A stretch of 20,940 nucleotides of DNA from CAVWCW01 sp963753615 (GTDB taxonomy: Bacteria; Pseudomonadota; Gammaproteobacteria; Chromatiales; Chromatiaceae), in contig CAVWCW010000026.1 of assembly GCA_963753615.1 (NCBI GenBank), positions 1-20,940 of the forward strand, written 5' to 3'. Shown here in pieces: positions 1-7,756 of the stretch. Numbering within the stretch: the first letter of the stretch is position 1; each line of letters begins with the position of its first letter. Position numbers and translations under genes: made by a program. Under the pieces are notes generated by a model. The model had not been told where the DNA came from. It saw only the letters and a list, made by a program, of their open reading frames with translations, and searched no databases.

Positions 1-69
1 AGCGATCGGAGATCCACCGAAGATTCCCCCCGGAGCGCACCGATGCATGGGACGCGGGCGGAGACGCCT

Positions 70-753
70 TCAGATCCCCCTGCCCATCCCGGAGAGGCGG
101 ATGCTCCAAGCCGGGCGCCGACATCCCCGCAACAGCCACTGGGCGCACCACCAGCCGGCCCACATACCCAGCGTCATGCCGGACACCATGAGCAGGAGCA
201 TGGTTGGCGCCGCCGAGGTCGCGGCGATGACGAACGCGAGATCGGCCATCACGAACTCCGCCAGGAGCATGCCTAGGATCATCCCGCCGTTGCATGCCAG
301 GTACAGCAGGACCGGGGTGAGACGCCGCGCAGCGGTAGGACCGAACAGAAAGGACGATAAGACCATACCCAGGTTGCACGCGACCAGCATCCCGAGCGTA
401 GGTCCAGGGAGCGAGCCCTACCCTGGTCCAAACCGCGTCCAGGCTCAGGGCCGGCAGCACGCTGCACCACCCGGTCAGGGTCACCAGGCCAAACGGCCCG
501 AAGTCGATCCTCGCACCGATCAACATCCCGATGCCCCCCATCACCCCCATGAAGACCGCCATATGCAAGCAATGCAAGCCCCAGCGACGGGCGAGAAGGG
601 CCAGCAATAGCGCCAGCGGGCAGCCAATGCAGATTAGAATGCGGAAAACGGCAGCATCCACCCCCATGCCGATGGATTCCACCAGGACAAACCCCAGGAC
701 GACCGTCAACCCCGGCAGCAACCAAACTTCGGCGGGCTGCCAGGCTGGAACAT
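70..753 (-). CDS. Multi-pass membrane protein of unknown function, last gene of the cox operon (frameshifted)
   Basis: I do not recognise the family. Pieced across frames, the product is about 225 residues and almost entirely hydrophobic, with roughly six membrane segments rich in Gly, Met and Leu, including a stretch reading MLVACNLGMVLSSFLFG and a C-terminal half with LLYLACNGGMILGMLL and a double Trp motif (WAGWWCAQW). The ATG at 753 overlaps the sufU stop (TGATG), so translation is probably coupled. Two indels are needed: one base missing near 735, and one extra G in a GGG run near 410. Its place at the end of a cox cluster resembles coxK of Oligotropha, but I cannot show homology. A role in membrane anchoring, or in transport of Mo, Cu or sulfur for the enzyme, would be a guess. 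Bases 1-69 beyond its stop show nothing I can name. Confidence 0.55.
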
Positions 754-1185
754 CAGAATGCGGCGATGGCATCGGCCAGGGCCTCCCAGGACAACAGCAC
801 GCAGCGTCGGCGCGCGGGGTATTCGCGCACGGCCGCCAGGGGCTCCAGTTCCTCAGGCGCCTGTTGCAGGTCGCCGCCGGAACCCTTCCCGAACCAGTCT
901 TGCATGGCCTGGTGCAGGTGGCGCGCCTCGTCGGTCCGTCTTGCCGCTGACCGCCTCGGTCATCATAGAGGCGGAGGCGATGCAAACGGAGCAGCCGCGC
1001 CCGCGGAATCGCACCTGGTCGATGCGGTTACCCCGGAAGTAGACCCCGACCTCGACCTCGTCGCCGCAGCGCGGGTTGCTGCCCCGGCGCACCACGTCCG
1101 CACCGCTCAGGTCGCCCTTGTTGCGGGGGTGATGGAAATGATCCAGCAGGACGGCTTTATATAGGTTCTCGCTCCGGCATCGCAC
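753..1185 (-). CDS. sufU: SufU-type iron-sulfur/sulfur-transfer scaffold protein
   Basis: This is a member of the SufU/IscU fold family, which accepts persulfide sulfur from a cysteine desulfurase. The N-terminus has the typical LYKAVLLDHFHHPRNKG segment, followed by NPRCGDEV (first Cys plus the Asp used as a metal ligand in SufU), GCSVCIASASMMTEAV (second Cys), and near the C-terminus RRCVLLSWEAL (third Cys). Length is about 144 residues, normal for SufU. The start is uncertain: GTG at 1185 is in frame but sits on the GGAGG ribosome site, whereas ATG at 1180 is well placed but needs a small indel just after it. A second frameshift lies near 940. It follows sufS by 4 bases and overlaps the next gene. 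As a partner of SufS inside a CO dehydrogenase operon, it may move sulfur toward the CuSMo centre or toward the CoxS iron-sulfur clusters; that role is inferred. Confidence 0.85.
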
Positions 1186-1189
1186 CCTC

Positions 1190-2449
1190 CTAGCGGAACA
1201 ACCGCAGGGCGGCGTGGACCGCTTCGACCAAGCGCCTCGATGTCCGCCGCGGTCGTTGTAGAGGCCGAAGCTGGCCCGCACGGTGGCCGCCAGCCCCAGA
1301 TGCTGCATCAGCGGCTGGCAGCAATGATGCCCGGCACGCAGCGCGACCCCACGCTCCCCCGCGACCTGGGCGAGGTCGTGGGGATGCAGCCCCGCGACAT
1401 CGAAGGAGACGATGGAAGCGCGCGGAGTTGCGGCGGGCGGCAGCAATCTCACTCCGGGGATCACGGCGAGCGCGGCCACCGCCCGCTGCGCGAGATCCGC
1501 TACATGGGCCCCGACCCTTCCTATCCCGGCCGCAGCGAGCCAGTCCGCCGCCGCGGCAAAGCCCAGCGCACCGGCCAGATTGGGCGAACCCGCCTCGAAG
1601 CGCTCGCGGGACCGGCGCCCACGCGGCGTCGTCGTCGCGCGACCAGATCCACCATGCCGCCGCCGACCAGCAGGGGTTCCATCTCCTGCAGCCGCTCGGG
1701 GCGGCCGAACAGGGCACCGATGCCGGTCGGGCCGTACATCTTGTGGGCCGAGAAGGCGAGAAATCGCAGCCCAGCGCGGCCCACGTCCACCGGCATGGTG
1801 CCGACCGACTGGGCGGCGTCCACCAGCACCGGGATGCCGGCGCGGCGGCGAGCCTCGCGCGACCGCGGCCACCGGGTTCTCCACCCCGAGCACATTGGAC
1901 ACCTGGCACAGCGCGATCAGCCGGGTGCGCGCGTCAAACAGGCCGTCGGCGCCCTCCAGGTCCAGCGTGCCGTCGTCGTTCAGTTCGATGAACCGCAGCT
2001 CGGCGCCGCTCTCCCTGCAGACCCGCTGCCAGGGCAGGAAATTGGCGTGGTGCTCCATGCGCGTGACCCAGACCTCGATCGCCGGGCCGCAACCGCGGGC
2101 GCAGCCAGCCCTGGGCCACCAGGTTGATGGACTCGGTGGCGGAGCGGGTGAACACCAGCTGCGCCGGCGTCGGCGCGCCGATGAAGCGGGCGACCCGCTC
2201 CCGCGCGCCTCTCGTAGGCCGCCGACGCCTGCTCCGCGAGCGGATAGAGACCGCGATGGACCGGCCCCTGGCCCGCTCGTAGCCAGCCGGCTCATGGCCT
2301 CGATCACCGCCGCCGGCTTCTGGGTGGTGGCCGCATTGTCCAGGTAGTGCAGCGGCGCCTCGGCGGTCGGCCAGCGCCGGAAAATCCGCGCCTGCCACGC
2401 CGCTGCGCCGACGGTACGTCCCAGTCCCGCGGCAACGGCGACGCGGCAC
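1190..2449 (-). CDS. sufS: SufS-like (class II) cysteine desulfurase, frameshifted
   Basis: This PLP enzyme removes sulfur from L-cysteine, giving alanine and an enzyme-bound persulfide. Visible family landmarks in order: LHYLDNAATTQKP near the N-terminus, RSATESINLVAQGW, MEHHANFLPWQ, the VLVDAAQSVG strand with the cofactor Asp, the PLP lysine in SAHKMYGPTGIGALFG, and the catalytic cysteine loop RAGHHCCQPLM, which has two adjacent Cys where many SufS have one. The reassembled length of about 419 residues fits SufS. At least four single-base indels break the frame (about 2390, 2210, 2070 and 1640). GTG at 2449 starts 3 bases after the coxI stop; no strong ribosome site is visible, so translational coupling is likely. 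Its partner sufU follows directly. A CO dehydrogenase link is inferred from the operon: the CuSMo cluster needs a bridging sulfide, and general Fe-S supply is the alternative. Confidence 0.88.
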
Positions 2450-2452
2450 GCG

Positions 2453-3284
2453 TCAGGCTACCGCACCGATGCAGTTTGCGGCAGCCCTTGCTTCCGCCCG
2501 CAGTTTGTCGCGCATGCGCATGCCGGTGCCGCCGCGGCGCACCAGCACGATCTCGCTCATGACGCAGAGCGCGATCTCCTCCGGTGTGCGCGCGCCCAGA
2601 TCCAGCCCGGAGGGCGCCATCACCCGGTCGAGCTCGGTCTTCGGCAATCCCTGCCCGCGCAGGTAGTCCAGCACCAGGCGCGAGCGCTTGCGGCTGGCGA
2701 TCAGCGCGATGTAGCGGGCCTCGGAGGCCAGCGCCCGTTGCATGGATTCGTGGTCACCCTTGTGCTGGGTGGCGATCACCACGAAGTCGCCGCGGCCGGG
2801 TTCCAGGGCGTCGTAGTCGGGATCGTCGGTGACCAGACGCGAGGCGGCGGGATAGCGGTCCCGATCCACCAGCGGGTCGTTGACCACCACCTCGAGTCCG
2901 AGCATGTCGCCCATGCTGCACAGGCATTCCGCCACCCGGCCGTGGCCCATGATCCACGAGGCGCGGCCGGGGCAGCACCGGTTCCACGTATACCCGCATG
3001 TGGCCGCCGCAGGGCATGCCGGCGCCCAGCACCTCGTCGTCCAGATCGATCTCGAGCACCGCCGTCTGCCCAGTCTCCATGCACTCCAACGCCTGGTGGC
3101 AGGTAGCGGATTCGGCGCAGCCGCCGCCGACCCAGCCCGCCACCACCCGGCCCTGCTCGTCGACCACCGCTTTGGACGCGGTCTTGGCCGACACCGAGCC
3201 AACCGTCTCCACCACTGTGGCCACGGCAAACGGCCTGCCGCTCGCGCGCAGGTCCTGGATCACATCGAAGATCTCTGTAGCCAT
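2453..3284 (-). CDS. coxI: XdhC-family molybdenum hydroxylase maturation protein (CoxI-like)
   Basis: This belongs to the XdhC/CoxI family, proteins that bind and sulfurate molybdenum cofactor before insertion into molybdenum hydroxylases. The N-terminal XdhC domain shows PFAVATVVETVGSVSAKT, the GWVGGGCAES motif and the GMPCGGHMRVYVEPV segment; the C-terminal Rossmann-like domain shows DFVVIATQHKGDHESM, RYIALIASRKR and the LDLGARTPEEIALCVMSEI signature. About 277 residues, a normal length. One frameshift lies near 2965, between the two domains. The ATG at 3284 has an AAGAGG ribosome site and begins 3 bases after the likely stop of the nucleotidyltransferase gene. Two XdhC paralogues in one cox operon also occur in Oligotropha (coxF and coxI). 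I use the coxI name by position, so the family call is firmer than the symbol. Confidence 0.85.
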
Positions 3285-3287
3285 AAA

Positions 3288-3939
3288 TCAAGCCTCTTGC
3301 AGGACCGAGACTCTGCGCCGGCCCCTGATTAATTTCAGCGACCCGGACAAGCAGCCTGGAGTAGTCCTCGGGCGTGTCCAGGTCGAATACGCAATGGTCA
3401 TTGGGCATCGGATAGGGCCAGACCAGATCCGGATTGCGTTCGATCAGGCGCTTGCAGCCCAGGTTGCGGTCACCGGCCAGGATCGCCTCGCGATGGCGAT
3501 GGGCGAGCACGATGGGGTTGCCGCGCCGGCCGTGATAGGTGGGTACCAGAACCGAGCGCGGGCAGTCTGGAGAAAGGCGTGGATCAGGATGGTCCATGTC
3601 CGCGGTGTCGAGCAGAGGCTGGTCCGACAGGCAGACCATGACCCCGTCGCAGGGCTCCTGCAGGGCCTGCATGCCGCAGTGAACCGAGGTCATCTGCCCC
3701 TCCGCGTAGTGCGGGTTTTCAACCAGTTCCAGGGGCAGGCCCTCGAGCAGGGACTTGGCAGTGTCGGCCTGATGACCCAGCACCACCACGATCTCGTTCA
3801 GACGGGCCCCGAGCAGGGTCTGGGCGGTGCGCCGCAGCAGGGGCAATCCCCCAACATCCAGGGTCAGCTTGTTGGTGTCGCCCATGCGCCGGGACTCGCC
3901 CGCCGCCAGCAGGATGGCCGAGACGCCGCGGCCGCTCAG
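3288..3939 (-). CDS. MocA/MobA-type molybdenum cofactor nucleotidyltransferase
   Basis: This is an NTP-transferase with the MobA/MocA fold, which attaches CMP or GMP to molybdopterin. CO dehydrogenase uses the cytosine dinucleotide form, so a MocA-like cytidylyltransferase is the sensible reading. Evidence: the nucleotide-binding motif AILLAAGESRRMGDTNKL at the N-terminus, then IVVVLGHQADTAK, MTSVHCGMQAL, the metal-site strand VMVCLSDQPLLDT, the YHGRRGNPIVLAHRHREAIL segment, and CVFDLDTPEDYSRLL at the C-terminus, about 215 residues in all. The start is not clear: no good ATG precedes the motif and the gene overlaps the end of coxF, so 3939 is approximate. The stop at 3288 requires a one-base shift near 3310; otherwise the frame runs on into coxI. 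Dinucleotide specificity cannot be read safely from sequence alone. Confidence 0.82.
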
Positions 3940-4984
3940 CGGGCGTGCCGGCGCCGGTCAGGTGCTGCTCCGGCGCCTTGTCGAAACTGTGCTGACAACC
4001 TCCGCAGCAGAAGTAGTAGCTCTGTCCGGTACTCGCTGCGGTATTCGGCCCTGGCGATGTCCACGGTCATTCCGCACACCGGGTCGATGGCGCCGCCCGT
4101 GCTGCGCGGCAACTGGCGGCTTCGCCGTGCTCGCAGAATCCGGCGGAATGTGATTCTCGCGGACGCTCGGCAGCAGGGGCCGACGCCGGTTCGACGCCCT
4201 CGCGCCGGGCCTGCACCAGCCCGGCGAGCATCGACAGAGCGATCTCTTCCGGCGTCACGGCGCCGATCTCGACCCCGGCCGGCGAGACGATGGCAGTTCA
4301 CCCGGGCCGAATCCTCGTGCCCGCGTTCCTTGAGATAAGTCCCGCAGCTTTTCTGCCTTGCGCTCGACTGGCGATAAAGGCGATGTATTCGGCGCCGCTG
4401 GTCCCCAGGGCGGCCTCCAGCCCGGCTCGTCCCGCTTGCCCTGGGTGGCAACCACCACGAACCCGGGCGTTCTGCAGGCAAGCGCCGGAGGTCGAAACCG
4501 TCGATGGCATTGGTTGGCGTCAGGGAATATCTCCGGATCGGCCCCGGGAAAGGCCGCGTGACATCGAAACCCAGTCGCCGAGCCAGCCCGGCCAGGGCCT
4601 GGGCCGCGGGTGAGGCACCGACGATCAGCAGGCTGGTTGCGGCAGCAAGGGCTCAATGAAAATGTCCAGGGTGCCGCCGCTGTGGCAGGTCATGCCGAAA
4701 TCGATGATTCCCTCCTCCACCGCGCCGCCCTTGGTGGGGCTGACCCGGATCAGGCGCGGTTGCCCGTCGTGCCAGCGCCTGTTTCGCGGTGGAGATCACC
4801 GCCGGCTGGGCGCAGCCGCCGCCGATCCAGCCCGTGATCGACGCCTTCGCGCATGACAATGGCTTTGGCGCCGGGCTTGGCCGAGGTGGGCGACTCGCAG
4901 CGCACGACCGTGGCCAGCACGAAATGGCGTGCCCGCGGCCTTGAGCGCCGGCGCGCCTGTTCCAGGTGTCGTCATCGGATGCAT
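3936..4984 (-). CDS. coxF: XdhC-family maturation protein with C-terminal YHS metal-binding domain (CoxF-like)
   Basis: The XdhC domain begins about 30 residues in: ATVVRCESPTSAKPGAKAIV, then GWIGGGCAQPAVI and, across a frameshift, IIDFGMTCHSGGTLDIFIEP. A Rossmann-like half follows with GFVVVATQGKRDE, YIAFIASRAQGRK and VTPEEIALSMLAGLVQARREG. After a linker containing His and Cys residues comes a YHS domain: IDPVCGMTVDIARAEYRSEY, then SYYFCCGGCQHSFDKAPEQHL. That domain is linked to heavy-metal and copper handling in other proteins. The total is about 349 residues, longer than coxI because of this extra domain. At least five indels break the frame, one inside the YHS domain near 4020. ATG at 4984 lies 20 bases after the coxE stop. 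The coxF symbol rests on its place after coxE. Role inferred: preparing the molybdenum cofactor, with the YHS part possibly delivering copper. Confidence 0.8.
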
Positions 4985-5004
4985 GATGACTACATTCTCA
5001 CTGT

Positions 5005-6170
5005 CTACAGCTCCGCCAGCGCAGGCTCCAGCGCTGCAAGACTCTGTAGATTGTGCGCCGAGGCGAAAAGGTCGAATGCGGCAGGGCCGCCAGCATACCT
5101 CCGGTCCTGGGCTGGTAGCCTTGCCTGCCCAGCAGCGGATTGAGCCAGATGAGCCGGCACAGCGCCCGTGCAGGGACGCGAGCTCGCGTCCCAGCAGCGC
5201 CGGCTCGCTGGTGTCGAGCCCGTCGCTGACCAGGATCACCTTGGTCCTGCCGTTCACAGTCTGCCGTAGTCGCGATTGAAGCTCGCCAGGGACTTCCCGA
5301 GCCGGGTACCCCCGGACCAACCCTGGGAGATCAGGGCCAGGCTCTGGGTGACCCGCGTCGGGTCCGGTTGGCGCAGGGCATCGGTGATGTGCACCAGACG
5401 TGTGTGGCAGACGAAAGCGTCCGCGTCCTGGAAGGCGGTGACGATACCGCGGGCGAAACGCAGGAACAGAAAGCTGTACATGGCCATGGAGCGACTCACG
5501 TCCAGGATCAGAAGCAGCCCGGCGCCCTCCGGCGCCGCTCGCGAAGGCGAGCTCGCAGGGGCGTGCCGCCGAAGGGCAGGCTGTTGCGGATGGTATGCCG
5601 CAGGTGCAGACGGCGCCCCTTGCGCTGGATCCGCTCCCGACGCACCAGGCGCCGGCTCATGCGCCGGGCGAGGGCCTCAACCAGCCTTTCCATCTCCTGC
5701 ATCTGCCCGTTGTCGGCTGGAGACTGGAAGTCGCTCTGCTCACTTAGTCTCGCGCTGACTGGCTCCGTCGCGGGTACCGTCCTGGCCTGCATCCGGCGCA
5801 TTCCCGTCCTGGGCTTGGTCCGGCGGGCCGGCCTCGCCGCGGCCCGCTCGCGCCTGTTGCCTGCCTGCCGCCCGATACCGCCGGTGCCGACGGACACGGG
5901 AGTTGGCGTTGGGTGGCAGCCAATATCGGCATCGAACAGTGCATCGAAACGCTGCCAGTCGTCGCGGTCCAGCACAGCAGATCTGCGCAGGCCCCAATGC
6001 AGTTGCTCGCTGTTTGCTGAATGCCGCCGCTCGGCGATGCTGAGCGTCGATCTCTTCCGGCATGCCGAGCCGAAAGTCGTTGTGCCGGCCATCCGTACAA
6101 AGTCCACCAGGCGCTCCTGACCAAGCGGGAGCGGGACTCGATTCCGCGGGCGTCGGGTCATAGGCGTCAC
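5005..6170 (-). CDS. coxE: CoxE, von Willebrand factor A domain maturation protein
   Basis: CoxE works with the AAA ATPase CoxD in building the copper-sulfur-molybdenum centre of CO dehydrogenase, by analogy with Oligotropha. The N-terminal half (about 220 residues) is Arg-rich and helical, ending with the MERLVEALARRMSRRLVRR stretch and HTIRNSLPFGGTP. The C-terminal half is a VWA domain with the metal-site motif LILDVSRSMAMYSFLFLRF (DxSxS), the TRLVHITDAL strand, the WSGGTRLGKSL Thr site and VILVSDGLDT. The gene ends LAALEPALAEL. About 388 residues, as expected for CoxE. GTG at 6170 overlaps the coxD stop (GTGA); an in-frame ATG lies at 6161. Frameshifts are needed near 5525, 5270 and 5160, among others. 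Confidence 0.87.
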
Positions 6171-7084
6171 AATGCCCGCGCCACCAGCCGCTGCAACCTC
6201 GGGCGGTCAGCGCTCTCGCTGTCCTCCCGGGTCTTGAGCAGGCAGACCAAGGAATCGATCAGCGTCTCTGGATCCTGATCCAGGCTCTGCACCTCCGGCG
6301 GACCAAGGCGGCCGCCCAATCCAGGGTCTCGGCGATGCCGGGGTCTTGCGCAGTCCGTTTTCGCAGGGCTTGCACAAACCCACCACCTGTCCCGCCAGCC
6401 GCGGGACCGATCTCCGGCAGCCGGGACAGGACAATGCTCAGTTCTTTGTCGAAGTCCGGGAAGTCCACGTAGTGATACAGACAGCGGCGGCGGAGCGCAT
6501 CGCTGAGTTCCCGGGTGCCGTTGGAGGTGAGAATCACATACGGCAGGAGTTGTGGCCTTAATGGTCCCGAATTCCGGGATGGTGATCTGGAAGTCCGACA
6601 GCACCTCCAGCAGATATGCCTCGAACTCCTCGTCAGCGCGGTCGATCTCGTCGACCAGCAGCACCGGGGACTCGGGCTGGGAGATGGCCCGCAACAGCGG
6701 GACGTTCCAGCAGATAGTTGGCGCTGAAGATGTGGTTCTCGGCGTCGTCCGGGTCGTAACGTCACGCTCCAGTAGTTTGATGGCCAGGAGCTGGTGCTGG
6801 TAGTTCCATTCATAGACCGCGGAATTGACGTCCAGCCCCTCGTAGCATTGCAAGCGGATCAGTGGGCAGGCGAACAGCCGTGCCAGGACCTGGGCCACCT
6901 CGGTCTTGCCAACGCCGGCGTCGCCCTCCAGCAGCAGAGGGCGCCCCAGCTCGGAGAACAGGACCAGGGTGGCGGCGAGGCTGCGCTCGGCAATGTAGCC
7001 GGCCTGCTCCAGCCGCGCCTGGAACGCGCTTACCTTGGAACCGTTGGAGTGGGACAGAGCGCCGTTCACGGACCGAACCGCCAC
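6167..7084 (-). CDS. coxD: CoxD, MoxR-family AAA+ ATPase
   Basis: CoxD is the AAA+ chaperone needed for sulfuration and copper insertion at the CO dehydrogenase active site. The protein shows RPLLLEGDAGVGKTEVAQVL (Walker A at about residues 54-61), RLQCYEGLDVNSAVYEWNYQ, a Walker B in VLLVDEIDRADEEFEAYLLE, and the sensor region ITIPEFGTIKA followed, in another frame, by VILTSNGTRELSDALRRRC. About 305 residues, typical of this subgroup. GTG at 7084 follows the coxG stop at once; a second GTG at 7069 has a better-spaced GAGGTGG ribosome site and may be the real start. At least three indels occur (about 6735, 6550 and 6390). The stop overlaps coxE, which agrees with a CoxD-CoxE complex made in fixed ratio. 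Confidence 0.88.
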   Translation of the reverse strand: MAVRSVNGALSHSNGSKVSAFQARLEQAGYIAERSLAATLVLFSELGRPLLLEGDAGVGKTEVAQVLARLFACPLIRLQCYEGLDVNSAVYEWNYQHQLLAIKLLERDVTTRTTPRTTSSAPTICWNVPLLRAISQPESPVLLVDEIDRADEEFEAYLLEVLSDFQITIPEFGTIKATTPAVCDSHLQRHPGTQRCAPPPLSVSLRGLPGLRQRTEHCPVPAAGDRSRGWRDRWWVCASPAKTDCARPRHRRDPGLGGRLGPPEVQSLDQDPETLIDSLVCLLKTREDSESADRPRLQRLVARAL

Positions 7085-7085
7085 C

Positions 7086-7690
7086 TCAGTTCGCGTTCGT
7101 CTGTTTCTTGCCGAACAGGCTCTTGACGAAGCCGACGATAACCGACCAGGCGAAGGCCAGGCCATTGATGGCCTGAGGCTCTTCGGCGCCTGGCGCGGCT
7201 CTGCCCCCTCGGCCTCGGGCGTCCCCGGCGAGCGCCGCTGCCTTGGCCGCGAAGCTCTTGCCGAACTGGTTGAGGATCTGGTCCGCCACCTGGGTCATCA
7301 TGCGTCCGCCCAGACTCGCAAGTTTTGCCGTTGACGGTCACCGTCGCCTCGCCCTTGAGTTCGCTGCCGCCGGACTCGCCCTCCAGGATGCAGGCCGTGA
7401 GATCCATCTGGGCGCTGGAGGTCCCCTTGGTGTCCTGCCCTTTGCTGGTCAGACGCAGCTCCCGCTTCTCCGGGTCGACGCCCAGGACCTCGATGGTCGC
7501 CGTCGAAGGTCATGCGTGGCGGGGCCGACCTTGGCCTTGACCCGGCCCTTGTAGTGGTTGTCGTCAAGCTGCTCGGTGACTTCCGCCCCGGCATGCAGGA
7601 GGCCACCGTTTCGATGATCGCTCGAGGATCTGCCAACTGCTGGCGCCCGGCGCCGTCGATGGGAAAGGACTTGTCGAGCTTGACTTGCAT
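7086..7690 (-). CDS. coxG: CoxG, SRPBCC-fold protein with C-terminal membrane anchor
   Basis: CoxG-family proteins have a START/SRPBCC-like fold and help attach CO dehydrogenase to the inner face of the cytoplasmic membrane. The N-terminus MQVKLDKSFPIDG and the segments PATMTFDGD, LRLTSKGQDTKGTSSAQMDL, SELKGEATVTVNGK and MMTQVADQILNQFGKSFAAK are characteristic of the family, spread over three frames by about four indels between 7600 and 7300. A variable Ala/Gly-rich linker leads to a hydrophobic C-terminal helix (GLAFAWSVIVGFVKSLFGKK), which is the anchor. About 201 residues, normal length. ATG at 7690 has a GGAGA ribosome site 7 bases upstream. It sits between coxL and coxD, whereas in Oligotropha coxG lies after coxF. 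Confidence 0.86.
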
Positions 7691-7721
7691 TGAATGTCTC
7701 CGTTGTCTGCTGCTCGGGATA

Positions 7722-7741
7722 GCGCGAGCAACCGCCCGCGC
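7722..7741 (-). promoter_or_regulatory. Intercistronic hairpin between coxL and coxG
   Basis: In the mRNA direction GCGCGGGC and GCTCGCGC form an 8-bp stem (one G-U pair) around a GGTT loop. It stands in the 66-base gap after the coxL stop, the widest gap in the operon. No T-run follows it, so it is not a classical terminator. It could protect the 3' end of the coxMSL message and lower expression of the accessory genes; that is inference. Confidence 0.45.
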
Positions 7742-7756
7742 ACCCGGCTTGGTGGG

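Noticed and set aside
1412..4338. Long plus-strand open frames such as 1412-2347 and 2998-4338.
   Set aside because: They lie antisense to sufS, coxI, the nucleotidyltransferase and coxF, are Arg/Pro/Ala-rich as expected of GC-rich shadows, and show no family motif.
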